64,000 nucleotides of DNA from Opisthorchis felineus (taxonomy: Eukaryota > Platyhelminthes > Trematoda > Opisthorchiida > Opisthorchiidae). The stretch is from contig SJOL01007465.1 of the NCBI GenBank assembly GCA_004794785.1, forward strand, positions 199,786 to 263,785. Direction: 5' to 3'. Positions 44,461-56,063 of the stretch are shown in pieces. Each line of letters opens with the position of its first letter. Position 1 is the stretch's first letter. Both the position numbers and the translations under genes were made by a program. The notes below the pieces were generated by a model. The model was not told where the DNA came from. It worked only from the letters and a program-made list of their open reading frames with translations, and did no database searches.

Positions 44461-46300
44461 CGTTTTGGTTTCTACTTGACTCGATCACTAGCGATGAAAA
44501 GCAGACAACATGCATTGGATGTTCAGTTCTCACCGGTACACTGTTTGACCAGTAATCAATCAAATCCTTATTCCTCTGTTGAGAGCACCTGCGGACAGAG
44601 AGAATTTTCGAAGCTTGGTAAAGTGTAATAGTGGCGTACCATAAAATCAACTTATCACGTAGAAGCAGCCCACCATGCCTTTTGCTTTAACTATGGTCAG
44701 CCAGATGTCGCAGTATTGACGCTTCAAAGCTCTTGTTCGAATTTCCCACCCGGTAGACGACCTGACTTGAACGCACGGCGTGTACGAATTCCCATTTCGG
44801 ATCAGAAAAAAATGTAGAATTCCTTGAGAATCTGGCCGAAAGCGCTGGTTAAGAGTGCGAATGATAGATCCTCCTTCATCAAACTGTGCACTACTTAATA
44901 CAGCAAAATGGTCATATATATACAGTTATGTGCCAATAAATGAAGATACCTTCTACCCATAGTTATAAACAACGCCTGACCCCTTTCAGCCGCTGGGGGA
45001 CTTTAAGCTCTTTTGTTCTTCAACAAGAAAGACTCATTGCTAAACTCACTTTATTCCGCTGCAAAACTTCTAAGGAGAGTCACTACCTGCGAGGTGTTGT
45101 CTCGTGGTTTTGGTACGTCATAACCCACCGCGACCATTTGGCCTACACACAACTAGCCCCTGCCAATTGAAACTCACTGTGTGCGATTCTGTTGTCGAAC
45201 GCAGGTAACTTCAGCGCGCCGTGTAGCAACTTAAGTACTATTCAAATATCAATAAGACTATAATTAGCAATCAGCAAGCCTGGAGATTATAGTACATTTG
45301 TCTACTTCCCTGAACTAGCTGCTTCCCAAATCCACTTTGGTCAGCATTCCTGTGCTGACTACATTGATTGTAATAAACATATGTGGCACTGGTTCTCGAC
45401 ACCTCAAGTACTGCTCGCTCCTCTCACCGTATGCTCGCAAACGAGTCCTTCGTCCATGTTGTCCCCTCGAACTGTCCGCTTTCCTATAAAAATAAAACTA
45501 AGATTCCTCATCAGTGTGTTTTGGTAAAATGGCTGAAATGGACCCTAATAATTTCGACACGTAGAAAATTGGGCCTGAAACTCTGTGGATTTCATTCATC
45601 CTTGAAGCATTGATTTTGCAGATCGATCCACTCGTCGGCCAATTTGCTTACTTACTCAAACCATCCGATTTACACTAGCTTGCTTCTAACCATGGACTGA
45701 CCGGAGTGAGTTTAATCGCACGCACCGGACGCATAGATAAGAGGGATCAAACATCAGTGTGGTCATCCAGACTGAATGGATTGAAAACATACCTAAAATC
45801 GGTACTTACTGTTACAAGATTACCGTTGCTAATATGGACCGCGAGAGGGCTCTCAGTTTGCTCTTTCATTGAATTGGTCAGTTCGTGTGTGCGGAAGCAG
45901 CCAATTCACCCACACGATTAACCACGTTTTTTTCAAATACGTTCACTAATCTAATAATGCGTACTGCTTACACAGATGGTGATGTTCTAGCTAGCGGTGC
46001 CCGGATTCCCTCGGTTGAAACAACCGATTATTCACACTTGAATTGACCAGTTCACAGCTATTTGTTTCACCGATGTGTTGGAACATGTGACTCCACTCCG
46101 ACTTACCCAGTAGTGTTATCTAGTGGCGTAGCTGGTCGATCAGCAGCCCAGCTCAATCAGTTAACATCGCCTTAGGAAAAGACCCGTACACACAGCCACA
46201 GTCAGGATCTTTTTGATAATGATATGAAGTTGAGCGAAAACCAATCAAATCTCCCAGGCTTGAACGAGTTCACCCATTCAGACCTAACAATTCAGGTTCG
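44461..46300. other. stretch without a supported gene
   Basis: Frames at 44940-45170, 45383-45613 and 45706-45921 have no splice or domain support. Confidence 0.35.
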
Positions 46301-46309
46301 CCTAGCGTG

Positions 46310-46385
46310 CGCTTGTAGAGTATTAAGGCGCTGACTTCGCCTCATAGGTCCAGGGTTCAAACCACGCCACGACCGAGGATATGCT
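46310..46385 (+). repeat. tRNA-like sequence, probable SINE head
   Basis: GCGCTTGTAGAGTATTAAGG is followed by the B-box-like AGGGTTCAAACCACGCC. No intact cloverleaf could be drawn, so I do not call a tRNA gene. Confidence 0.35.
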
Positions 46386-47874
46386 CTGATAGGGGGTGAA
46401 ACTCAGATCCAGTGATTCTCTACTTTGGTAAGGATTCACCAAAATAACTGCGGGAGGAGGACTGTTCAAACAAGGGTGATTTGAATGCAAATACTTTAAC
46501 GACTAATGTTTGTTGGTGTGCGACCATGTGAGAAAAATGTAACGGCATAACTCTACTTGAAATCCCCCCTCCGTAAAACGGCTCCTCCCGCTCTAGGGGC
46601 GGTAGCTGCTGACAGAACAGTCGGATTGAGGGGAGTACCTCCGACAGGGTACTGGTTGGGTGAGTAGACGTCTCAAATGATGCGGTACGAAATGAGTAAA
46701 TACTTTGTAGCCTACACCTTATCATGTCAAACCCCAGATCGTTACTCGTCGGTTAGAACAGGGTTCTGAGGTGCGCTGACTGTGCTTTAAAATCTGGTGC
46801 CACGTAATACAGTTAGTCATTTTTTTACCTCTTATCATAGCCCAAAAATGCGGGATGTAGTCACCTCACAGGCTAGGACCCCAGCAGCACTGCGTCAGAA
46901 AGACGTACGCAACAGTGTTATCGGCTAAGTTTGGGCTGCAACGTGCGATAAAGCGAAGGAACTCAAAGTACAGAATTAATTATCTGATAAGTGTTTTGTG
47001 ACCAAGTTGGGAGAAGCTAGCTAGTCCGGCATTCGCCGAACATGCACCAGTCTGATACTATTTTGCAAATTAATATCAGTTTGCAAGTATCTGGTTGAGT
47101 TTACCACCTGAAGGCTACTCAACTGCGCTAGCTCGAAAGTTAACACAAAATTTATTCCCCTCATCCACTCATGGTGCACAAGTCTATGATACACTTCCCG
47201 GAATTAGGGAGAGCACCCTGAGTACAGATTACTGTTGGTTGTTCCGTAGTGGTGTACTCTAATCGGAAAATCCCTCTCAGCAGAAACCACATTTGGCGGA
47301 CATTCCAAGGCGGTACTCTCGAACTGAGAGCAACTGGATGAGCCTTGTGGTAGGCCAGCCAGTCTATGCTTACTGAAAATCCTGGAAGGTCTACAAAAGC
47401 CCTGTTGTCAGGAAAGCTGAGATTCCAGTTCGACTATATTCAGGCTTTTGAAAGTAAAATTTTGAAAAAAAAGTTGACTCTGGCTGTCTAGCACAACGAG
47501 AAAAGAACTAATGCTAGACTGGCGACTTTGGAAGTAAACTAGTTCATTTTTTGCCTTGACCAAGTTTTGCTAAACTTTAACCGACCATGACCGAAATGTT
47601 CGAAAAAAAAACTGAATAGTAAGTAAACGATGGACTGTTTGATTTTGTTCCATTTAACTGACAACACTAAAAGATTAATTAAACGGATCAAATGAGCCCA
47701 CAAGTCGTCATGGTTACCAAAGGATCACTATACCAAATTCGCTCAGATTTTTCTTGAAAACACAGAGGTCATAGCAAATTTATGAGGATGAAATGAACCG
47801 AATTTTGATCATATTCAGGACGTAGGTTCAGTGATCAGTGCTAACCGATGATTAATTGACTGTCCATTTCTCAG
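46386..47874. other. stretch upstream of the 47.9-kb exon pair
   Basis: ATG ACC GAA ATG... at 47588 runs into a GTAAGT donor at about 47621, but its phase does not fit the next exon. The minus-strand frame at 46725-46420 has no support. Confidence 0.3.
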
Positions 47875-48121
47875 GTAAACTCTGCTCACTCAACTGTCTA
47901 TTCGGGAGTCATTTGTAAGTTTGCATCATTACCAAGAACCTATGAGTCTTGAAATATGACAGCCTCTTAACAGAAACCCCTTTGAAGATAACAGTTCAGT
48001 CTGGGAGTCCACAAAACAGTTTCCGTCAACCACTTATCGATATACGATTATTCTGGAAGAAACTTCTCTCAGAAGAGTCAAATTATATCCTCTCACACAC
48101 TGGTATGAGTTGCTTGAATGA
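47875..48121 (+). CDS. candidate gene 3' end, unknown product
   Basis: Exons 47875-47914 (40 nt) and 47974-48121 (148 nt) are separated by a 59-nt intron (GTAAGT donor, CTTAACAG acceptor). The first exon follows a strong pyrimidine acceptor (TGTCCATTTCTCAG). The joined frame is open and ends in TGA after TSLRRVKLYPLTHWYELLE. The other frame of the second exon is also open but would create a stop at the junction, so this frame is preferred. Upstream exons are not found. No family is recognised. Confidence 0.4.
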
Positions 48122-48529
48122 GCTGGAAGACGCGATTCTTTTGTGGAAAAACATTTGAATTTTCTAGTCTCTGTCAACAGGGGTCAATAGAGGTCTGACC
48201 ACATGCAGTGTGACTAATCATGGTAAGGTTTTACTGTAACTAAAACACTTCCTGACTAGAAAGGCCCCAAAATTTTGTTCAACTTTTGATGGAAAACGAG
48301 CTTTTGGGACGCGTTTGTACTACAGCAGTTTGTAAGGTCTAAAAAAGTTGACGCTGATTGACTAGATCCCTAAAAGTTCAACCAAATTGGGCACATTTGT
48401 CCCCATTGAGTGAGTCTAGATGGATCGGGCTAGTTATTGGCTTTGGCCCATGTGTCCACCAACCAGTGTGGTCACCTGATGAGTTTCAATCACCCGTGAA
48501 ACAATCCAGCAGCTGACTTGAAATGACAC

Positions 48530-48670
48530 CACTTTTGAAGACTCTTTGAGAGTCCACTGCCGATTTCGCCCCTCTTGGGACTAGTCAGGTAGACCCAAAC
48601 CTCGAGCTTCCGTAAATCCTATTTCCTGCTTGAGCGTCAAAATGCGGAAAATCGTATTAACCTGCTGATG
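48530..48670 (+). repeat. fold-back family B, left arm remnant
   Basis: Pattern GAGAGTCCACTGCCGATTTC, GCCCCTCTTGGGACTAGTCA, then CGTAAATCCTATTTCCTG. It is decayed. Confidence 0.5.
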
Positions 48671-49480
48671 TGTAAGTTTGTGTTAGGACCTCACTTCAGC
48701 CGAAATGTGAGGAGGCGTTTTTTGTAGCACATTCGCCTAAATGACATCATGAGAGAGAGGACCAGTTCATGTACAGTTAGACCCGGTTAACACTCATTAG
48801 TTGACTTACCAAAAAAGTATCTTGAATTGGTCAATAGTAAGAGAAATCTACACAAATAACAGCTTACCCCCCAAGAAGAATCATATAATTGCCAAATGAT
48901 GAGCTTGCATTTAGCTGGATGGTCGATGGAAAAATGTGGTAGGACCCCAAAAATACATGGTCATACATTTGCTTTCGTCCTCATTGAGACTCATCAGTTG
49001 GGCGGACAGAAATCAGTTTGAAACGGAAAGAACATCCTTAAGAAATAAAATTTTCCTGTATCAAAGAGGTGTTAGCTATCAACAATATTGCAACTTCCCT
49101 TTTGTGTGTATAAAGTACTTAGGAAGATTTCAGTGAGTGACTGTACCTTTGAGTACCACTCACACGGTTCAGAGACTCTGACAACCTGAAAACTTAGTGA
49201 AACAGTCCCAAGTTAACGGTAGCAGTTAGAACTTTCAGAATGCATGTAATGAAACACCTGACACACAAGTAACTTACATTTTGAGATATCAACAATTAGC
49301 AACGCAGCTGAAGACCGTCAGATGCGTAGCCATCAATGTGCGGTTGCATTCCTACGTGGCCTGTTTAAGGCAACAGCTAGGTGATCGATTATCTCCCACT
49401 GGCCTCAGTAGAGTTGAAAGAAGCCTGATCAACCCTCAAAGACGATATATGAAAAAACTAAAAGCATATAGGAGCATAAG

Positions 49481-49523
<43 letters not shown>

Positions 49524-50629
49524 CAAATACGACCGACAGATTTTGAGAAAGGAAGTTAACCGCCTGAACTTAGTGGATCCACTTTTAGACCAGGTTTCGG
49601 ACCGCTTTCAGGACTGGATTACTCAACTGTACCCAGATATATGGTAACGGTGCGTTTGTAATCGTGAATACGTCAGTTTCAACCGCCTGGACAAATTAGC
49701 TGGGAGAGCTGCAGAAAATCACGATGCCTCCGTGCATCTGATCCGCTCACACGTTCTAGATGGACTGGATCCGAAGTTCAACCTTCCAGCTCTTCCTTAT
49801 CTCCTGTTCTTTTCTGCCGGTCAAACAGCATGTGGATATGAGAACATCCTATCAGGCTGCACCTCAGATCGATTCCCTGCAGAGTAAAAAAGTTAAATGT
49901 CACCGATAGGACGTGACAGACTCAGAAGCAGGTCGACTCAAACCTTTTGCTGGTCGGTCGTCAAGTCGACAATTTTTACCTATGACCGAAAATCTGCACG
50001 AGTCGCAAGTGACTAGGTCAGCTGACTCCAGCACAGTTCCGACTATTAGACATACTTAGGTCCGGAAGTGCATGGTTTGCGGAATCCTCAGGGAACATTT
50101 TATCACTGCTGTAGTCCAACATCAGCGGGCTCCGTCAGGAAGGCTATTTCACCAAATTCCTCTTCTCTAGGTTCGGTTCGGTTTTGTTCAAGACTTCTCT
50201 TGACTATTAATGGTAATTAATAATACTAATAACAATAATAATAAAATAAACCCAGACCGCTGACAGCTACATCCCAACAAGTGACCTCCACCTGCGCTGC
50301 AGTCACCATACCGTCAACTCCCAGGTTGTTGGTCAAAGATCAGCTGATCTGACTTTCTGTTTGGCTTTTGGTTTCGGTGATTGATCAAAGGTGCTCCAGG
50401 CATGGTCTTCGGTGTTTCCACGCATGATGGAAATGACTATCCAGTAGTAATCGAGGGAAAACAAACTGCTAGATTCCACGAATTACACATTGCCCTATTG
50501 GATTAAATAATGCATTCAATTGGGCGACACAGAAAATGCTATTTTTCGTTGGGCGAAATATTCTTAAATAAAATTGGTCTCAATGAGCATTAAAAATGAT
50601 CCATTTCATACTTTATCACCTTTCTTAGA
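48671..50629. other. stretch with a TA microsatellite and unassigned sequence
   Basis: A TA run lies at 49493-49519. Sequence at 49560-50120 has a retroelement-like look (short interrupted frames in one direction) but no motif I can name. A further family B scrap lies near 48965-49010. Confidence 0.35.
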
Positions 50630-50960
50630 GATTTTGTCCTGTAGGTGAAATCAGTCAATGCTGTAAAGCCGCAAAGCCCTGTACAGTTGTTTCACCTTTG
50701 TTGGGAATCATCAGCAGTGTGCGTCTCACCAAACTCATGACATTTCAGCCAGGGGTTGAACGCTTAACTGTTCGGCCGCAAGAGTGGGATCAGTATTGTG
50801 ATTAACTTGCACAAGGTTCAAACTCCCTAAAGTTTCGTGTGATGCACACTACTGATTATTCGGAATAAGTATACAACAGCTGTGAACTGATTCTCGACCT
50901 TCGAGGGCAGAGTGACTGCAAGTTCAGGACGAAATCTCAATTGAAAATTCCTAAACCTCC
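50630..50960. repeat. two SINE family A copies, head to head
   Basis: A minus copy (50630-50815; ACAGTTGTTTCACCTTTGTT, CAGCAGTGTGCGTCTCACCA) is followed at once by a plus copy (50816-50960; GAGATTTCGTCC homologue CAGGACGAAATCTCAATTGA at its end). Their tRNA-like heads meet in the middle. Confidence 0.6.
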
Positions 50961-51199
50961 TCAAATTACCAACATTCTTGGTGCTCCTGAACAGTGTGGA
51001 CTGTACTCGAAGCATTCATAGAAACGTCAGTAATTACTGCACATAAGCGGTGTTTAGTCTATCAAGTGAAACTTGCCACCGTATTCCAGCTCGAAACAGT
51101 AGAACCCCATGACATATTCCTGCTTTGTAATCACGAAACGGAAAAGACTTGCTGGTGACCATTAGTCGAAAACGCACCAACTTCCGATCCTCCATACAG

Positions 51200-51764
51200 G
51201 TTAATCAAAAACAAATGCCGAGCGGCATAGTTGGCGACGGAGATGAGGGAAATTTAGCCTTCTTTATATTTATAAAACGAAGACATCCGAGGTTTACTCA
51301 CGTACAATGTCCGTTCAAGCTAGCCTCTTGGGACGGGAGGAGAGCACTCCCCTACGGGGCCACAATCACGCTCACTGTCCACAGTAATTCAATGCAAACT
51401 CTCCTGAATAGAGGTCGTCTCCAAGAAAGGCTAACAATGTCACCTGACGTATGCTGTTAAGCCTTTGTAAGAACAATTACATTTTCAACAATGGACGTCA
51501 CTCAGCTATCAGTCATAACTAAGTTGGAATCAACGGATTTGAAATTGGGTGCAAAACAATTATGTGATGATAAATTATTTTTCTTTTCTTCAGTTTTCAG
51601 TGTATGAATAGTTTGAAATGCCCATTATAGCCTATGTTATTCATAAGCAGAATGAAACGCATTCAGTTATTGAGCGTGTCAGCGAGTTGATTCGACTCCT
51701 TCAGAGTACGGCAAAGGAAACCCAGTTAGAGAAACGAAGGTCTTATTCCATGAAGTCACTGTAA
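51200..51764 (+). CDS. candidate gene 3' end with coiled-coil-like tail
   Basis: Exon 51200-51448 (83 codons, acceptor CCATACAG) and exon 51651-51764 (38 codons to TAA) both have phase 0 boundaries. The donor of the first (GTATGC) is weak. The last exon reads NETHSVIERVSELIRLLQST then KETQLEKRRSYSMKSL, with leucine/isoleucine spacing like a short coiled coil. AATAAA at 51818-51823, 54 nt after the stop, supports a transcript end here. Family unknown. Confidence 0.4.
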
Positions 51765-51817
51765 GGATAACTGCCTTCAATGTGTCCATAATGTTTGAAT
51801 GTTAGAGTAACATAACA

Positions 51818-51823
51818 AATAAA
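51818..51823 (+). terminator. possible polyadenylation signal AATAAA
   Basis: It lies 54 nt after the stop of the 51200-51764 candidate, a usual distance for cleavage and polyadenylation shortly downstream. Confidence 0.35.
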
Positions 51824-52019
51824 GAGCCACATCGACTGATGAAAAACGATTTGCAGTTCGCAAAGTGATCTAGAGTTACGCGAAATGGACTCAATTGCCT
51901 AAAAACTTGCTTTTAACGACAGACTCAACTGAATACTGTCTACATCACTCGTTCATGGATGCGTTGCGCAAAGGTCGTCTGATATTCCATTTGGGAAGAT
52001 ATACAAGATATCCCAGCAC

Positions 52020-52130
52020 TAGACGGAACGTGTCTGGAAGAAACACGCTACTCATAAAGTTGATGAAACTCTTCGATAGCCCACAACCGGCTTCGCCTTT
52101 CTTGAGGCTCATCATGTAGGATGAAAGTGA
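52020..52130 (+). repeat. fold-back family B, left arm
   Basis: CTACTCATAAAGTTGATGAA, CCCACAACCGGCTTCGCCTT and GGCTCATCATGTAGG match the outer arm consensus. Confidence 0.65.
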
Positions 52131-53817
52131 TAGTGGGTTCTTCAGAGTTTTCTGTGAAGTGACGAGTAGTATTAAGGTGATGCACCCAACTTTGGTCTCG
52201 TTTATACTGGACAATCCTGAGAAAGAGTTGTAGAGTAAATGAAGGGCTGTATGCATCCGAAAATGGATAAGACATTCGGCTTATGTGGTATTTGACTACA
52301 CGACACGTGAATAAGATTCTTCCGATCTAAGAATCTAGCGGTCCGTAATTCGGTCTCACAGTCTACTCAACTGGCCTGTGCTTCATTGTTCCCATCAACT
52401 TGTCTAGTTCTCTGATTATTTTAATCAGATTACGACTTCGCAAATGTTGACTACTGCTTTACAACTAATCCTGTTTAGGTTCTCAGCTGACTGTGAGCAT
52501 CAGCTAATACTCACTGGGTTGCATGGGAACAAACAAGAGAACTGAGAACAACACAGCTTGGGATACCACTGCCAGTAACATTGAATAGACTGGAAGTGCA
52601 CGTGTGGAGTTATTCGAAAATATACTTAGATTAGATAGTTTAACGGTTGTCGGACCCTAAAAACTTCTGCCACAGTAGCTCTTCCGTTTTCATTCGAACT
52701 CATCAGGGAGGCATAGAAGTAACAGTCAGAGGTTATTAATCAAGCAATCACGTGTCCAGCCCACCTTATGAGCATCAACAAAGAAGACAGCTTTTTTGTG
52801 TTTCGGCCTTCCAAAGCCCAACTGCACCCTTACATTGAACATCCCATAATCACCAGGCACTTCATGAACAATCGGAAGAAACTTGCTGACTATTCACCAG
52901 TAATCAGTCAGGTGGTTGTCTGATAAGTCAGCAATCGCTTTCCTTGTCATAGGTAATGAGACTGGATTTACCGACCGATAGATTATCTTACGGCATTTAC
53001 CCACCGGTGGTTGGAGCGATATGTCGAGGGGATTTTTACACGACCTTCCACTGTGGTTAGTCAGATGGGTCAACCATCGATTCCCTTCGGATAATGAACT
53101 CGGTGTAGCCCTACTATACCGTTGTACCACTTATCAACCTAAAATTTGGCACGCTAGTGCCTCGTGGTAGTGCTTATATTTGAAAAGTGAAGTTACCCAA
53201 GAACTTGCGAGAAAAGCAGGTTAGTGGTTTACTGGATAATAGACTGAAGGCCATTGAAGCCAGCGAAACAGACGAAGCAGTTAGGGCTATCAAAAATTGC
53301 TTGAAAATCAGCAGGACATGACTCCTGACCGCGATCAAGATAAGTGACCTGAACAGAGAACCTACTCTGTGGACGGTTCGTGTGGCGGGCGGGCCGTGAA
53401 TACCACTCTGTCGATGAGACAGTCAAGGTTTTTTCTACTTTTCCGACAATTTCGAGCTGAAATGGATTAAATTCTTGGGTTTATAATACTCCTAAAGAAA
53501 GTGAGTTATCTGGAAATTTATTACAGAACTTCTTCTGGCATTACAGCTCCAGAACTGAAAGCCTTTTGCAGAGAGTTACATTCATTCATAGCCTCAGTGT
53601 GAGGAGGGACAAATGTAGTCAGGTATTACGTGGCTGGAAATGACTCCGAATTTATCTGTTGGCAAAGAAGTAAGTAACTGTAGCACCTCAGAAATAGCAA
53701 TACACAAAAGAAAACAAGTCAGATAGTTGGTTGACAAGGAGTGCCTTCTATAAACAGCACCTTGAAGCAAACCTCACTTCAATGGGACGGGTGGCTGTAG
53801 TTACCTGTAGACCATAG
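52131..53817. other. stretch without a supported gene
   Basis: A weak family B arm may lie at 52630-52730. The minus-strand frames at 53130-52894 and 53426-53229 are unassigned. Confidence 0.35.
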
Positions 53818-54177
53818 ATGCGGTCACGTGTACACAGAGAGACGCCTACGAATCTAAGAGACGCGGCAAGAGGAACTTCTGAGTTTCGTTTCAATGAAAC
53901 CCGGAAATTGAACGCTCTAACTTCAAGTAAAAATATTCCGTTATTGTTCGGGGGAAAAGCTCCTGTTTCGGGACCACATATTGGGAGATGTGTTAGGTCC
54001 CTGAAGAAATGACGAAACAGAGGTGTGGATCGATCCAATAAGTCCAGTCGAAGAAACGCTACCTGTTTGTGAACTTGGTCATAAAAATGAAGTGAGCTTA
54101 TCTGGTACCACTTGTTTGCGCAGCTTGGTGAGCGTTAGTAGTAGTAGTCTGCAAGCGGGCTCAGCAGACGACTGGAT
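53818..54177 (+). pseudogene. possible gene fragment or retropseudogene
   Basis: Two protein-like frames overlap with a one-base shift: 53818-54012 (ending FGGKAPVSGPHIGRCVRSL) and about 54022-54128 (VWIDPISPVEETLPVCELGH...). The second ends at a donor-like TTG|GTGAGC with an acceptor 40 nt later and a stop soon after. Either a frameshifted pseudogene or an unrecognised small intron would explain it. Family unknown. Confidence 0.25.
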
Positions 54178-54509
54178 AAATTGTGATATTCATTTACTTA
54201 CTCATGAGTAGCTTACTTTTGGCGACGTGAACATGAAAATGCTCGCTGGCGATCCTCCTACCCGGGGGAAAGAAAATTCGATTAGGTACATGGGTTTTTG
54301 CCAAAAAATCACCCGATCTTGTACAAAGAGTTATTTGTGAATGTTGAAAGTAATAAGACTAGGCACTATTCACTTGCACAGAGCAAACTAATGGGACCAA
54401 CATACTTGGTAGTCGCCCAAGTGTCTAGACGGTTGAATCTATAAAGAAGTACTGTCTCGTCTGGCTATCCTGCGGAATATAGGTAGCTCGATTGTGCTGC
54501 TTAGTAGTT

Positions 54510-54662
54510 GGTATGTTCCCTGAGCTTAGAAACTGGACTGCAAACGTTTCATCACCAACCGATGTGACTTCGTCACCCAGCCCCCAGTGACGATGTCATC
54601 TCGATTGGTGATGAAACGTTTGCAAAACAACTGCCAAGCTTGGCAAACAGATCAACAACCAA
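54510..54662. repeat. fold-back family C, most complete copy
   Basis: The inner arms TGCAAACGTTTCATCACCAA (54539-54558) and TTGGTGATGAAACGTTTGCA (54605-54624) are perfect inverses. A further 18-bp stem follows with four mismatches around a 9-10-nt loop. The outer arms (GAGCTTAGAAACTGGACT and ACTGCCAAGCTTGGCAAAC) are diverged. Confidence 0.85.
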
Positions 54663-55171
54663 ACTGTCTCATCTCTTATTTGTCAGTTGGGTTACGTAGA
54701 CCTATCTTGTCTACCCCAGTTTTATAACCGATCTCACGTGAGATGCTTGCATATGTTACAACTGTGCTCAGCTGATAAAACAGTCATTCTTTTGGAACTA
54801 ATGGAAAGTGCAATCCAGCCAAGCGTCCTGGTGCCCCTTATTTGGGGATCTTTCTTAACCCATCAGGTCCATGCTATCCAGTATGAGTGTCCGCATTATA
54901 AGTCTGTTGTATAGCGATGAGCCTGGTGGGGAAATACACAGTCCAGTTTTGAATACCTCGGTCTAGTTACATATGTCGGTTGTAATTTAACATTCTGGAC
55001 AAAGCATTTGGTGAATAAAAATGTTAGAACATATGCACAATTATTTCAGTCTTTTTAAACTGTATAGTGCACCTTGTAAAGTTTGACGTGACCAAAAGCT
55101 TTGGAGCAGAAAGAATGAATTAAAGAAATCTCTAGTCGGTTTTATGTCTTTCTATTCATTACATCAAATAG

Positions 55172-55534
55172 TCATTTAAAGTTAAGGAAACGAGCGACTA
55201 CAGGCCTACATTGTTCGTGATGCTGCTCAGTCGTTTGAAGTAATGTAAGGGTGCGGTCAGTGCACACGCTTCTTGGTTTAAGTACTGCTTGATTCTCCAA
55301 GCTCTGCATCTCATTTGCCAGACGTTGCAGCATTAGAGTTGCTGTTACAGACGCAAGAGTTATACTTCCATGTCGCATCGGGTAACTTTTTTGAGTAAAT
55401 TTAGGACGGCTGATTGGCCCCAGTTCTCTGGAACACATTATTGACACTAAATAAACAATGTAGCCAGAGTCGAACGGAAAAACTCACTACCATCTTTGAA
55501 CAATGACGGTAGAATACCATCTAGCGCAGAGGAC

Positions 55535-55536
<2 letters not shown>
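55172..55536 (-). CDS. candidate two-exon small gene, unknown product
   Basis: Minus-strand exon 1 is 55536-55488 (ATG, 16 codons + 1 base) and exon 2 is 55446-55172 (275 nt to TGA). They are separated by a 41-nt intron (GTGAGT ... TTATTTAG), a size typical of 5' introns in flatworms. The phase matches. The predicted protein has 107 residues. It begins MSSALDGILPSLFKDG, with a basic mid-part (SRPKFTQKSYPMRHG) and an amphipathic helix-like stretch (LMLQRLANEMQSLENQAVLK). There is no signal peptide or membrane segment. A TA microsatellite (55536-55574) directly abuts the start codon, which leaves the 5' UTR and promoter unclear. Family not recognised. Confidence 0.5.

Positions 55537-55574
<38 letters not shown>
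55536..55574 (+). repeat. (TA)n microsatellite
   Basis: About 18 TA units immediately upstream (minus strand) of the start codon of the 55536-55172 candidate gene. Confidence 0.95.
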
Positions 55575-55575
<1 letters not shown>

Positions 55576-55781
55576 TCATATTTCACTTACTGCTGGGATC
55601 TAGAGTGGAAACGCGCATCTACTGAAAGATCCAGGTGCAGAGACCGGTGACCAACTTGGATGCTGTTAGAAATATTCTAACGAGTGGTCTGAACAGTAAC
55701 TCTCATTACATACTAGATCTCCAGCATTATCTTTGAGTAACCCGGATGGATAGTCTGTTGGGTCCTGCTAAGCTGAAACAG

Positions 55782-56063
55782 TTGTCGTGCTTTCCAAACT
55801 GCACCGACCTCCTACATTAAGTAAACTTCCTGGTCCAGTCATGCCATTCTAGTTTTGTGCACAGACTCTGTTTGAGCCAGCACCTAACAGACCATTTAAC
55901 CGAGTTGTATTCGGAGACAAAAGGGATGCAAAATCCTCCATCAAGGAGTGAGAGTGACGACGGTGGCATCCAGCTTTGTGTGATTCGAAGAATGGAGATG
56001 AATACCACAGGAATCCCTGACTCTACACACAGCCGTATACACCGTCTAAGAGGTGATCTATAA
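55782..56063 (+). CDS. candidate gene 3' end, unknown product
   Basis: Exons 55782-55820 (39 nt) and 55853-56063 (211 nt) are separated by a 32-nt intron (GTAAAC donor, CCATTCTAG acceptor). Two bases plus one complete an Asn codon. The joined frame is open to a TAA stop. The last exon contains a hydrophilic segment NPPSRSESDDGG and a basic end (RIHRLRGDL). Upstream exons were not found. The very short intron and GTAAAC donor lower confidence. Confidence 0.35.

Noticed and set aside
49281..49559. 92-codon plus frame running into Y-I repeats
   Set aside because: Its second half is the TA microsatellite, and the first half has no support.
54687..54914. 75-codon plus frame after an ATTTGTCAG acceptor
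   Set aside because: The acceptor is good but neither an upstream exon nor a family could be found.
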